Positions 1 to 8,218 of a stretch of DNA of 48,995 nucleotides are shown in pieces. A model generated the notes under the pieces. That model did no database searches and was not told the DNA's origin. It worked only from the letters and a program-made list of their open reading frames with translations. Position 1 is the first letter of the stretch. Each line of letters opens with the position of its first letter. The stretch lies in NCBI GenBank assembly GCA_023393235.1, contig JAEWMH010000056.1:1-48995 (forward strand). Direction: 5' to 3'. Both the position numbers and the translations under genes were made by a program. This DNA is from Bacillota bacterium (GTDB lineage: Bacteria > Bacillota > Bacilli > Paenibacillales > NBRC-103111).

Positions 1-677
1 TCGAGATGATCCACACCTACTCGCTGATTCATGACGATCTTCCGGCGATGGACAATGACGACTACCGCCGCGGCAAACCCACCAACCACAAGGTATTTGG
101 CGATGCCATGGCCATTCTGGCGGGGGATGCTCTCCTGACGCACGCCTTCTATTCCATCACCCAGGCGGGAAGAGCAGGGGGCGTTCCGGCGGAAACGGTG
201 CTTGACATGATGGAGGAGCTGTCCGTTTATGCAGGAGCCAGAGGCATGGTAGGCGGCCAGGCGGCGGACATTCTGGGCGAGCAGGGAACCACCGGCAAGG
301 AGCAGCTGGAATATATCCACACCCACAAAACCGCGGATCTGATTGTTTTCTCTCTTAAGGCCGGAGGACGTACGGCGGGAGCGAGTCCGGCGCAATTGAA
401 GGCGCTGGAGATCTACGGCTACAGCATCGGCCTGGCGTTCCAGATCCAGGATGATATACTGGATATCACCGGAGACGAATCCAAGCTGGGCAAACCTTTG
501 CACAGTGATGAAACGTCCCAGAAGGTGACTTATCCTTATCTGTATGGTCTGGAGGAGTCCCGTCGGAAGGTGAAGGAGCTCACCCAAACGGGGAAACATG
601 CCGTGCTGGAAGCACAATTCGCTGATCCGCGCAGGCTGCTGGAGCTGGCGGATTACCTGGTGCACCGGGAGTTCTGA
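1..677 (+). CDS. ispA: Polyprenyl (farnesyl) diphosphate synthase, 3' part
   Basis: This is a trans-isoprenyl diphosphate synthase that condenses isopentenyl diphosphate with allylic diphosphates, giving FPP for quinones and cell-wall lipid carriers. The 5' end lies outside the window; the reading frame is open from base 3. The first aspartate-rich motif is visible as HDDLPAMDNDD near the start, and the second as FQIQDDILDITGD about 135 codons later. Both bind the Mg-diphosphate. The next gene is dxs, which makes the MEP-pathway precursor, so the two act in one pathway. Upstream genes in this order are usually xseA-xseB. The ispA assignment rests on context plus the motif; a geranylgeranyl-type chain length cannot be excluded. 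Confidence 0.93.
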   Translation, partial: EMIHTYSLIHDDLPAMDNDDYRRGKPTNHKVFGDAMAILAGDALLTHAFYSITQAGRAGGVPAETVLDMMEELSVYAGARGMVGGQAADILGEQGTTGKEQLEYIHTHKTADLIVFSLKAGGRTAGASPAQLKALEIYGYSIGLAFQIQDDILDITGDESKLGKPLHSDETSQKVTYPYLYGLEESRRKVKELTQTGKHAVLEAQFADPRRLLELADYLVHREF

Positions 678-743
678 TCATACCGGACGCTCCGGCGGGT
701 GAAGTCCGGATAGAATCCGCTTTCGTAAACGCCTCTTTTCGCG

Positions 744-773
744 TTGTGGCGGTTTTCCGGACTGTGGTATAAT
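744..773 (+). promoter_or_regulatory. Probable sigma-A promoter of dxs
   Basis: TTGTGG at 744-749, an 18-nt spacer and TATAAT at 768-773. TGG directly before the -10 makes it an extended -10 element. It lies 36 nt upstream of the dxs GTG. A weak inverted repeat CCGGAC/GTCCGG (683-709) lies between the ispA stop and this promoter but has no T-tract. Confidence 0.6.
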
Positions 774-808
774 GATGCATATTTAAACACGAAAGCGGGG
801 CTACAATA

Positions 809-2689
809 GTGCTCGATCAAATCAACCAGCCGGAAGACCTGAAAAAGCTGAATATGGAGCAGTTGGAGGCTTTAACGGGAGAGATACGGAGGTTTCTGAT
901 CGAAAAACTCTCGTTGACGGGAGGACATCTGGCGCCCAATCTGGGCGTTGTGGAATTGACCTTGGCCCTGCATTATTATTACCAGTCCCCTCAGGACAAG
1001 ATCATATTCGACGTCGGACACCAATCGTACGTGCACAAGATCCTCACCGGGCGCAAGGAGAACTTCGATACCCTGCGCAAGTACAAGGGTCTGTGCGGCT
1101 TCGTCAAACGCAGCGAAAGCGAGCATGATGTCTGGGAGGCCGGGCACAGCAGCACCTCCTTGTCGGCGGCTATGGGCTTTGCCAGCGCCAGAGACCTGCA
1201 GAAGAAGTCCAACAAAGTGGTGGCGGTAATCGGCGACGGCGCCATGACCGGAGGCATGGCCTTCGAGGCCATGAACCATATCGGCCACGAGGGGAAGAAT
1301 CTCGTGGTGATTCTGAATGACAATGAAATGTCCATCGCCCCCAATGTGGGCGCTATGCATAATTATTTAAGCAAGATCCGCTCGGACCGGCATTATCTGA
1401 AGGCCAAGGACGATGTAGAGTATCTCCTCAAAAAAATCCCGGCCATCGGCGGCAAGGTCGCCAAAACTGTGGAGAAGCTGAAGGATTCCTTCAAATACCT
1501 TCTCGTCAACGGTGTTCTGTTTGAGGAGCTGGGCTTTCAGTATATGGGTCCGGTGGACGGCCATAATTTGCCGCAGCTGCTGGAAACCCTGCGCCAGGCG
1601 GATAACCTGGAGGGGCCTGTTCTCATCCACGTGCTGACCACCAAGGGTAAGGGCTATTCCCCTGCAGAGGCGGATTCCCATACCTGGCATGGCATCAGCC
1701 CCTACAAGATTGAATCCGGCCAGGTGATGAAATCCTCCGGACCGCCCATGTACACGGAGGTCTTCGGCAATACTCTGATGGAGCTGGCGGAAACGGACAG
1801 CCGGATCGTCGCTGTTACTCCGGCTATGCCGGGAGGCTCCGGTTTGCTTAAGTTCCAGGCGCGCTTTCCCGACCGGATGATCGATGTGGGCATTGCCGAA
1901 CAGCATGCCGCCACCTTCTGCGCCGGTTTGGCCATGGAGGGGATGAAGCCGGTTTATGCCGTTTATTCCACCTTCATGCAGCGGGCTTACGACCAGATTG
2001 TCCATGATATCGCCCGGCAGAACCTGAATGTGGTGTTTGCCATTGACCGGGCCGGGTTCGTCGGACCAGACGGGGAAACCCATCAAGGGATCTATGATAT
2101 GGCGTTTATGCGAAGCATCCCTAATCTAACCGTGATGATGCCCAAGGATGAGCAGGAGCTTCGCTCCATGCTGTATACGGCGCTCCAGTATGATGACGGC
2201 CCCATTGCCGTACGGTATCCCCGCATTAACGGCAGAGGGGTGGAGCTGGCGCCTATGTCGCTTATTCCCATCGGAAGCTGGGAAGTCGTGCGTGGCGGCA
2301 GCGATGCCGCAGTGCTGGCGGTTGGACCTATGGTAGAGGTGGCGGAGGAAGCTGCCCACATTCTGGCCGGGCATGGCATCTCCCTCCGGGTGGTGAATGC
2401 CCGATTTATTAAGCCGGTGGATCAGGCCATGCTCCTTAGCCTTGCGGCGGAGCGCCTGCCGCTCATCACAATGGAGGAAGGCGTCCGGATGGGCGGCTTC
2501 GGATCGGCTGTGTTGGAATTTTATGCCGATCATGATATTTACGGGCTGGCAGTGAAAAACCTGGCTATTCCCGATTATTTTGTTGAGCACGGAAGCATCA
2601 AGGAACAGCGGGCGGAGGTCGGGCTTACAGCCGAAAGCGTAGCCGGACAGCTGGCCGCCTTCATCCAGAAGAAACGGCAGCATGCCTGA
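809..2689 (+). CDS. dxs: 1-deoxy-D-xylulose-5-phosphate synthase
   Basis: A cytosolic thiamine-diphosphate enzyme that joins pyruvate and glyceraldehyde-3-phosphate to DXP, the first step of the MEP isoprenoid pathway. At 626 aa it has the full family length. The TPP/Mg motif GDGAMTGG (about residues 142-149) with a downstream NDN, the FDVGHQSYVHK segment (about 67-77), the transketolase-type IAEQHAATFCAG segment and DRAGFVGPDGETHQG (about 413) are all present. The start is GTG with only a weak purine stretch (GCGGGG) before it. The stop lies within the region upstream of tlyA, so dxs and tlyA are probably cotranscribed. Confidence 0.97.
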   Translation: MLDQINQPEDLKKLNMEQLEALTGEIRRFLIEKLSLTGGHLAPNLGVVELTLALHYYYQSPQDKIIFDVGHQSYVHKILTGRKENFDTLRKYKGLCGFVKRSESEHDVWEAGHSSTSLSAAMGFASARDLQKKSNKVVAVIGDGAMTGGMAFEAMNHIGHEGKNLVVILNDNEMSIAPNVGAMHNYLSKIRSDRHYLKAKDDVEYLLKKIPAIGGKVAKTVEKLKDSFKYLLVNGVLFEELGFQYMGPVDGHNLPQLLETLRQADNLEGPVLIHVLTTKGKGYSPAEADSHTWHGISPYKIESGQVMKSSGPPMYTEVFGNTLMELAETDSRIVAVTPAMPGGSGLLKFQARFPDRMIDVGIAEQHAATFCAGLAMEGMKPVYAVYSTFMQRAYDQIVHDIARQNLNVVFAIDRAGFVGPDGETHQGIYDMAFMRSIPNLTVMMPKDEQELRSMLYTALQYDDGPIAVRYPRINGRGVELAPMSLIPIGSWEVVRGGSDAAVLAVGPMVEVAEEAAHILAGHGISLRVVNARFIKPVDQAMLLSLAAERLPLITMEEGVRMGGFGSAVLEFYADHDIYGLAVKNLAIPDYFVEHGSIKEQRAEVGLTAESVAGQLAAFIQKKRQHA

Positions 2690-2723
2690 GGCTTCAGCCT
2701 TGGGGAGCGCCTGGGAGGACAGT

Positions 2724-3587
2724 GTGGCTAAAGAGAAGGAACGGATAGACGTCCTGCTGGTTGAGCAGGGCTATTATGAAAGCAGGGAGAAGGCCAAAGC
2801 CGCCGTGATGGCGGGGCTGGTCTTTACGGGTACGGAACGGCTGGAAAAACCCGGCATGAAGATCGCCAGGGATCTGCAGCTCACCGTTAAAGGAGCACCC
2901 CATCCTTATGTCAGCCGCGGCGGACTGAAGCTGGAGAAGGCGATCCGCGCCTTCGGCCTGGAGCTTAACGGCGCTGCCATGCTGGATATCGGGGCCTCCA
3001 CGGGCGGTTTTACGGACTGCGCTTTACAGAACGGGGCAGCCCGGGTGTATGCCATTGATGTAGGATACAATCAATTGGATTATTCCCTACGCAATGACCC
3101 CCGGGTGCATGTGATGGAACGGACGAATTTTCGGTATATGGAGCCTGAACATCTGGAGGGGTTTGTTCCGGACTTTGCCTCCATTGATGTTTCCTTCATC
3201 TCACTCCGGCTGATTCTGCCCACATTGGCCAAGCTAATGTCCGGCGGCGGCCGGATTGTTGCCTTGATCAAGCCTCAATTCGAGGCTGGGCGTGAGCAGG
3301 TAGGGAAGTCCGGGGTGGTCCGGGATGGCAAAGTGCACGAGTCTGTGCTGGAAACTGTTTTGGAATTCGCATGGCAGCTCGGCTTTGATCTGGAGGGGCT
3401 AACTTATTCGCCCATCACCGGTGGAGAGGGAAACGTGGAGTTTCTGGCATACTGGACCTACAAAGGAAAGTCATCTGCAGAGAGCAGCGGTTCCGAACCT
3501 GTGTGTCCGGTTAAGCCGGACTTCGCACCGTTGGTCCGGGAAACCGTGCATCAAGCCCATCATACCTTCCGCTCCTCCCCGGGCTGA
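2724..3587 (+). CDS. tlyA: TlyA-family rRNA (cytidine-2'-O)-methyltransferase
   Basis: A two-domain protein: an N-terminal S4 RNA-binding domain (ERIDVLLVEQGYYESREKAKA, about residues 5-25) and an FtsJ-like SAM-dependent methyltransferase with the glycine-rich motif LDIGASTGGFTDC (about 87-99), ASIDVSFISLR and LIKPQFEAGR. In the family these enzymes 2'-O-methylate ribosomal RNA. I chose GTG at 2724, because it has GGGAGG 5 nt upstream and matches the usual family N-terminus. An in-frame ATG at 2682 overlaps dxs by 8 nt but has no ribosome binding site. Position between dxs and argR is the conserved Bacillales order. Confidence 0.92.
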   Translation: MAKEKERIDVLLVEQGYYESREKAKAAVMAGLVFTGTERLEKPGMKIARDLQLTVKGAPHPYVSRGGLKLEKAIRAFGLELNGAAMLDIGASTGGFTDCALQNGAARVYAIDVGYNQLDYSLRNDPRVHVMERTNFRYMEPEHLEGFVPDFASIDVSFISLRLILPTLAKLMSGGGRIVALIKPQFEAGREQVGKSGVVRDGKVHESVLETVLEFAWQLGFDLEGLTYSPITGGEGNVEFLAYWTYKGKSSAESSGSEPVCPVKPDFAPLVRETVHQAHHTFRSSPG

Positions 3588-3668
3588 ACTTTTCCGGAAT
3601 GATGATACACAGCTTGCAGGATTTTCTTTAATCTCCTAGAAAAAGTATAGTATTCGGGGGGATGCGGA

Positions 3669-4139
3669 ATGTACAGAGGCGACAGCCTGATTCTCTTGCT
3701 TCTTAGTGTCTTCATCATCGGATGGCTGCTCTACCGGTTCCGGTTTTGGCTGATGGCCCCGCCCAAGGGGAGGCCTGCCATTGACCCGGACCCGGAGGTG
3801 CCGGCTACGGCGGCAGTGGAGCTGTTGGAATTTTCGGGATATGAGGTATTGACGGGCAAACGCCGGATACCCATCCAGATTCAGGTGAATGACAGAGAGC
3901 TATTGGAGAGCAGGCTGTTCATCGATCATTTCGCCGCGGAAGAGGAAAAGCTGTATGTGGTTAAAGTAGCCCGGGACCGCAAGCCCCTGGACTGGACCGG
4001 CAGCGGTTTACGTGACCAGCTTCTGGTATACCAACTCCTATATCCGGAAGCGGAAGGGATTCTGTACGTGGACCCCAGACAAAAGACGATTGAAAAAATC
4101 CGCTTCGATGTTCCGGAGGAGGAAAGCCGCACCTCATAA
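3669..4139 (+). CDS. Conserved hypothetical single-pass membrane protein
   Basis: 156 aa, not recognised as a named family. Residues ~6-28 (SLILLLLSVFIIGWLLYRFRFWL) form one N-terminal transmembrane helix followed by a short basic/proline segment, so the remaining ~120 residues are probably cytoplasmic. The soluble part contains ESRLFIDHFAAEEEKLYVVKVARDRKPLDW and LRDQLLVYQLLYPEAEGILYVD. Its Asp...Glu-x-Lys-like pattern and following helix are reminiscent of restriction-endonuclease-like folds, but this is only an impression. It sits between tlyA and argR and may be cotranscribed with them. No RBS is obvious except a G-run (GGGGGGATGCGG) just before the ATG. Confidence 0.75.
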   Translation: MYRGDSLILLLLSVFIIGWLLYRFRFWLMAPPKGRPAIDPDPEVPATAAVELLEFSGYEVLTGKRRIPIQIQVNDRELLESRLFIDHFAAEEEKLYVVKVARDRKPLDWTGSGLRDQLLVYQLLYPEAEGILYVDPRQKTIEKIRFDVPEEESRTS

Positions 4140-4185
4140 AGGATGCGCTTACGTGGTTGCACCGTCAAATCGTAAGGAGGACAAT

Positions 4186-4635
4186 ATGAAAGGCCAACGT
4201 CATCTGAAAATCAGGGAGATTCTGGCGTCGCAGGATATCGAGACCCAGGACGAGCTTGTGGAAGCGCTCCGTACCGCCGGCTACAATGTGACCCAAGCTA
4301 CCGTCTCCCGCGATATCAAGGAGCTTCACCTGATCAAAACCCCCTTAAGCAGCGGCCATTACAAGTATGCGCTTCCCAGTGAGCAGCGGGTGAATCCAGT
4401 ATCCCGGCTGAAGCGTGTACTGTCGGAGCATTTTATCGGCATTGATTTTACGGAGAATCTGATCGTCATGAAAAGCATGCCGGGCACAGCCAATGCCATC
4501 GGGGCATTGCTGGACAGCCTGGAATGGCCTGAATTGATGGGCACCATCTGCGGCGACGATACCATTCTCATGATCTGCCGCAGCCGCGAGCAAAGCCAGG
4601 AAATCGTACGCCGGATTACCGCCATGCTGTCCTGA
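4186..4635 (+). CDS. argR: Arginine repressor ArgR/AhrC
   Basis: An arginine-sensing hexameric regulator of arginine biosynthesis and catabolism. The 149-aa product has the N-terminal winged helix (TQDELVEALRTAGYNVTQAT with VSRDIKELHL) and the C-terminal oligomerisation/arginine-binding domain with GTICGDDTILMICRS; the adjacent aspartates contact arginine in the family. The start ATG at 4186 is fixed by AAGGAGG 5 nt upstream; a longer open frame from 4012 overlaps the previous gene and is not family-like. The last codons form the left arm of the terminator. argR next to recN is conserved in Bacillales. Confidence 0.96.
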   Translation: MKGQRHLKIREILASQDIETQDELVEALRTAGYNVTQATVSRDIKELHLIKTPLSSGHYKYALPSEQRVNPVSRLKRVLSEHFIGIDFTENLIVMKSMPGTANAIGALLDSLEWPELMGTICGDDTILMICRSREQSQEIVRRITAMLS

Positions 4636-4656
4636 TCCTCAGGGCGGCTTTTTTTA
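4626..4656 (+). terminator. Intrinsic terminator overlapping the argR stop
   Basis: A 10-bp stem with three G-T pairs, GCTGTCCTGA (4626-4635) against TCAGGGCGGC (4639-4648), a 3-nt loop and a T7 tract. The TGA stop is the last part of the left arm. Confidence 0.8.
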
Positions 4657-4720
4657 TTTGCGAAAAAAGTATGAGGTAAAAATAAAATGCGAATAGGTGT
4701 TCCCTTTTTCCGTGAAATGC

Positions 4721-4729
4721 TGATATAAT
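4721..4729 (+). promoter_or_regulatory. Extended -10 promoter of recN
   Basis: TGATATAAT matches TGN-TATAAT. The -35 region is poor (TTCCCT-like). It lies just after the argR terminator and 56 nt before the recN ATG, so recN probably has its own transcript. Confidence 0.5.
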
Positions 4730-4784
4730 GAGGAGGACAAGTTATGAACGCTCATTTTTAAATGGGAAAAAGGGGAGTTGCCCA

Positions 4785-6539
4785 ATGCTGCAAGAACTGT
4801 CCATCCGCAATTTGGCGGTTATCGAATCGGTCCGTCTGGCTTTCCACAACGGCTTTCATGTTCTCACGGGCGAAACAGGCGCCGGGAAATCCATCATTAT
4901 AGATGCTTTAGGGTTAATCGCCGGAGGACGCGGCGTAAGCGACCTGGTCCGGTTCGGGCAGGATAAGGCGGAGATTGAGGCGTTATTCGATGTTCCCGCA
5001 GATCACCCTGTGTGGGAGGTGCTGGAGGGGATCGGATTGACCCCGGCAGCCGATGAGCATCTGATTATCCGGCGTGAGCTGAGCGTCCAAGGCAAGGGCG
5101 TAAGCCGGATCAATGGACAGCTTGTGAATCTCTCCACACTTCGTGAAGCAGGCGAGCGGCTGATTAATATTCACGGGCAGCATGAGCACCAATCCCTCTT
5201 GAAGGCAGAGGAGCATATCCGCTGGCTGGATTTGTTCGGCGGGCAAGAAATTGAAGAAACCCGTTCCGCTTACAGCGCGGCATACGGTGAATATATACGC
5301 ATCCATAAGGAGCTGGCTGCACTCCGGGAGGCGGAGAAGCAGGCCCTTCAGATGCAGGATCTGTACCGCTTCCAGGTAGAAGAGATTGCGGATGCCCAAT
5401 TGAAATCCGGCGAGGATGAATGTTTGGCGGAAGAAAAGAGCAAGCTAGGAAATGCGGAAAAATTATACCAGAACGTGAATGATTCGTATGAGGCGCTTAA
5501 CGCCGGCGGCAAAGCCCTGGATCAGGTCCGCAGGGCGGTTCTTAAGCTTCAGGACATTGTCCAGTTTGATGCTGTTGGGCTGGGTCCTGTGTTGGAGCAG
5601 ATGCAAAGCGCCTTTTACCAGCTGGAGGATGCGGCCTTCCAACTGCGGGATTACCGGGAGGGTGTGGAGTTCAATCCCAGCCGGTTGAATGAAATCGAGG
5701 ACCGACTCAGTCTGATCTCCTCCTTCCGGCGGAAGTACGGGGAGAACGTGGAGGAAATCCTCCGTTATCTGGAGAAGGTTCGCCAGGAGCTGGCGGTACT
5801 GGATCATAAGGAGGAACGGCAGCAGGAGCTGGAACGGAAGCTGGCGCGCCAGGAGAAGGAATGTGTGCGCCTTGCTCTGAAGCTGTCGGGACAGCGGGCA
5901 TCTGCAGGCGTAAGGCTCTCTGAGGCAATTGTAGCGGAGCTGAAGGAGCTGCATATGGAGAGAACGGTGTTCCAGGTTCAGATGGGACGGGTAGAGGATC
6001 CTAAGGGAGTCCAGGTGGACGGCTCCACGGTCCGGTTAACCCGGTCCGGCATTGATCAGGTGGAGTTTCTGATCGCTCCCAATCCGGGCGAGCCCCTGCG
6101 TGGTCTTGGCAAAATCGCCTCCGGCGGTGAGCTTTCCCGGATGATGCTGGCGATGAAATCGATTTTTGCCAAGGTGGACCGGATTCCCGTCCTTGTGTTC
6201 GACGAGGTGGATACAGGCGTCAGCGGCCGCGCGGCGCAGGCGATTGCAGAGCGGATGGCACGCCTGTCAGCCGATTGCCAGGTTTTCTCCATTACGCACC
6301 TGCCCCAAGTGGCGTGTATGGCGGATGCCCATTATTACATCAGCAAAGAGGTGGAGGATGGACGTACCTATACAAAGGTCAAGGATCTGGATACGGCAGA
6401 CCGGGCGGAGGAGCTTGCCCGGATGCTTGGCGGCGTAGAGATAACGGAGACGACGCTATCGCATGCTTTGGAGATGCTGGCTATGGCAGAAACCCAAAAA
6501 AGGGCTTATGACAAGGAATTCAAGCAGATATTGGCCTGA
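4785..6539 (+). CDS. recN: DNA repair protein RecN
   Basis: An SMC-like ATPase acting early in double-strand break repair. The 584-aa protein has the N-terminal ATP-binding half with Walker A GETGAGKS (residues 29-36), a long central coiled coil (about 150-400, rich in E/K/L/Q), and the C-terminal half with the signature ASGGELSRMMLAMK followed by Walker B VLVFDEVDTGVSGRAAQ. ITHLPQVA near the end is the family's switch region. The ATG at 4785 follows AGGGGAG with good spacing and gives the standard N-terminus; the frame is open further upstream from 4728 but without family similarity. Confidence 0.97.
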   Translation: MLQELSIRNLAVIESVRLAFHNGFHVLTGETGAGKSIIIDALGLIAGGRGVSDLVRFGQDKAEIEALFDVPADHPVWEVLEGIGLTPAADEHLIIRRELSVQGKGVSRINGQLVNLSTLREAGERLINIHGQHEHQSLLKAEEHIRWLDLFGGQEIEETRSAYSAAYGEYIRIHKELAALREAEKQALQMQDLYRFQVEEIADAQLKSGEDECLAEEKSKLGNAEKLYQNVNDSYEALNAGGKALDQVRRAVLKLQDIVQFDAVGLGPVLEQMQSAFYQLEDAAFQLRDYREGVEFNPSRLNEIEDRLSLISSFRRKYGENVEEILRYLEKVRQELAVLDHKEERQQELERKLARQEKECVRLALKLSGQRASAGVRLSEAIVAELKELHMERTVFQVQMGRVEDPKGVQVDGSTVRLTRSGIDQVEFLIAPNPGEPLRGLGKIASGGELSRMMLAMKSIFAKVDRIPVLVFDEVDTGVSGRAAQAIAERMARLSADCQVFSITHLPQVACMADAHYYISKEVEDGRTYTKVKDLDTADRAEELARMLGGVEITETTLSHALEMLAMAETQKRAYDKEFKQILA

Positions 6540-6645
6540 GGTGCAGCTTTTTCGAGTCATAAATCAGGTGGGGCGGGGTAACTTAAAGGTACGCAAATGA
6601 CACATGCGCCTTCTGTTACGGGCGAGGAGGAGAAAAGGAGCGTGA

Positions 6646-7977
6646 TTGGGATTGAGTTCCGTCAACCGCAAACGATTGATAGGTCTTATCATCGCTTTTT
6701 TCATTTGCTTGCTGAGTTTTTCCGCCCCGTTTCAATGCTTCGCCAGTTTTCCCGGTGAGCTTCGCATCTTTACAGGCCAGGACAAGGCACTTCACTTGGC
6801 CATGCCCGTGACCGGCAATATCAGCATTCGGGATCCGGGAATCATGAGTGTAAATGGTTCTTCGGAGCCGACCTTTCAAGCCAACCTCAAGGAGCCGATC
6901 CATATCCACACGGCTGTGGCCGGTCAAACGGAAATGCTGGTTAAGTTGGGCAACATCCCCATTAAATCCGTCAAGGTGAAGGTACTTCCAGATTTAAGAG
7001 TAGTGCCTGGAGGCCAAACCATCGGAGTTAAGCTTAAATCCGCCGGAGTGCTTGTAGTTGGGCATCATATGGTAACGGTGGAGAATGACCGTAAAATCTC
7101 TCCCGGGGAAGACGCCAAAATCCAGGTGGGCGATTTGATCCTCAGCGTTAACGGCCAGAAGCTCCGGGACGTGAATCAGATGGCCGAGCTGGTGGCACAA
7201 GCTGGACGCGATAAAGCGGGCCTGGACCTGGAGATCAAACGGAATAAGGATAAGCTGCATGTTAAGCTGGAGCCTGCCTTTGACCAAAACGACAAAGCCT
7301 ACCGCTTGGGCATATACATCCGAGATTCAGCGGCGGGTGTAGGCACTCTTACCTTCTATTCCCCCGATCAAAACGCTTATGGAGCCTTGGGACATGTGAT
7401 TACGGATATGGATACCCAAACACCAATTGAAGTGGGCAGCGGCGAAATCGTACACTCCAATGTAACCTCCATCGCTAAGAGCTTGACGGGAGAACCCGGG
7501 GAAAAGCGGGCCCAATTCAGCTCCGAGAACAAAATTTTAGGCAACATCGAAAAGAATACGCCCTTTGGAATATTCGGCAGAATGTCTGCTGTTCCTGACC
7601 ATGGATACACGAAAGAAGCTTTGCCGGTAGCCTTTGCCGAGGATGTTGTGGAAGGACCGGCAGAAATCTATACGGTGGTTAACGGGCAGAAGGTGGAGAA
7701 GTTCTCGATTAGTATTACCCATGTGGCCAAACAAGATTATCCGGCTACAAAGGGAATGGTAATCAAAATAACCGATCCCCGCCTCATCGAGAAAACCGGA
7801 GGGATTGTTCAGGGGATGAGCGGCAGTCCCATCATCCAGAACGGCAAGCTGATCGGTGCTGTAACCCATGTATTCGTTAATGATCCGACCAGCGGGTACG
7901 GCTGTTTCATTGAATGGATGCTTCAGGATGCAGGAGTTTTGGACAAACAAACCATGGAGGAACTGAAAGCAGGCTGA
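6646..7977 (+). CDS. spoIVB: Sporulation signalling protease SpoIVB
   Basis: A serine peptidase (S55) secreted by the forespore into the intermembrane space. In Bacillus it cleaves SpoIVFA to switch on pro-sigma-K processing. 443 aa: an N-terminal signal/anchor helix (residues ~12-33), a PDZ domain in the middle (GEDAKIQVGDLILSVNGQKL), and the peptidase domain with His250 in GALGHVITDMD and the nucleophile serine in QGMSGSP (residues 389-395). The start is TTG at 6646 with AAGGAG 5 nt upstream. It follows recN and precedes spo0A as in Bacillus. A sigma-G promoter is expected upstream but I could not define one with confidence. Confidence 0.96.
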   Translation: MGLSSVNRKRLIGLIIAFFICLLSFSAPFQCFASFPGELRIFTGQDKALHLAMPVTGNISIRDPGIMSVNGSSEPTFQANLKEPIHIHTAVAGQTEMLVKLGNIPIKSVKVKVLPDLRVVPGGQTIGVKLKSAGVLVVGHHMVTVENDRKISPGEDAKIQVGDLILSVNGQKLRDVNQMAELVAQAGRDKAGLDLEIKRNKDKLHVKLEPAFDQNDKAYRLGIYIRDSAAGVGTLTFYSPDQNAYGALGHVITDMDTQTPIEVGSGEIVHSNVTSIAKSLTGEPGEKRAQFSSENKILGNIEKNTPFGIFGRMSAVPDHGYTKEALPVAFAEDVVEGPAEIYTVVNGQKVEKFSISITHVAKQDYPATKGMVIKITDPRLIEKTGGIVQGMSGSPIIQNGKLIGAVTHVFVNDPTSGYGCFIEWMLQDAGVLDKQTMEELKAG

Positions 7978-7990
7978 GCCTGCTTTTTTC
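7966..7990 (+). terminator. Intrinsic terminator of spoIVB
   Basis: A perfect 9-bp stem AAAGCAGGC (7966-7974) / GCCTGCTTT (7978-7986) followed by more T. The loop is exactly the TGA stop codon of spoIVB. Confidence 0.85.
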
Positions 7991-8056
7991 TTTTTCTAAA
8001 ATAATGTTTCATTATTATCCTGAGCGGGTATTAATAATCCAACAATTCCGTGAACC

Positions 8057-8063
8057 TGTCGAA
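8057..8063 (+). promoter_or_regulatory. 0A box (Spo0A-binding site), distal
   Basis: TGTCGAA followed by AAA, an exact match to the Spo0A core recognition heptamer. It is about 160 nt upstream of the spo0A start, in an otherwise AT-rich stretch that may hold the vegetative promoter. Confidence 0.6.
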
Positions 8064-8131
8064 AAATGTTGGATGATAAGATAAAATATATATTATATAA
8101 AAAACCGTAAAAAAAATAAAGAAAAATAAAT

Positions 8132-8138
8132 TTCGACA
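8132..8138 (-). promoter_or_regulatory. 0A box just upstream of the sigma-H promoter
   Basis: TTCGACA on the plus strand, i.e. TGTCGAA on the minus strand. It ends immediately before the sigma-H -35 element. Confidence 0.65.
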
Positions 8139-8167
8139 GAAGGAATTTAATCCCATGTGTCGAATTA
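8139..8167 (+). promoter_or_regulatory. Sigma-H promoter of spo0A with overlapping 0A box
   Basis: -35 GAAGGAATT (8139-8147) fits RNAGGAWWW. After 11 nt comes -10 GTCGAATTA (8159-8167), which fits RNNGAATWW. A third 0A box TGTCGAA (8158-8164) overlaps the -10. This is the layout expected of the sporulation promoter (Ps) of spo0A, with sigma-H activation and Spo0A~P autoregulation. Confidence 0.85.
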
Positions 8168-8218
8168 GAATAGTCAGGAAAACAAAAGTACGCATCTTTG
8201 GATTGGAGGATTAGTCGA

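Noticed and set aside
683..709. Hairpin CCGGAC/GTCCGG after ispA as a terminator
   Set aside because: Only 6 bp and no T-tract; the dxs promoter is downstream but the hairpin is not convincing.
4744..4761. Mini reading frame MNAHF after AGGAGG upstream of recN
   Set aside because: The AGGAGG lies directly at the predicted transcription start (the -10 ends at 4729), so it would hardly be in the mRNA; five codons without arginine or attenuator features.
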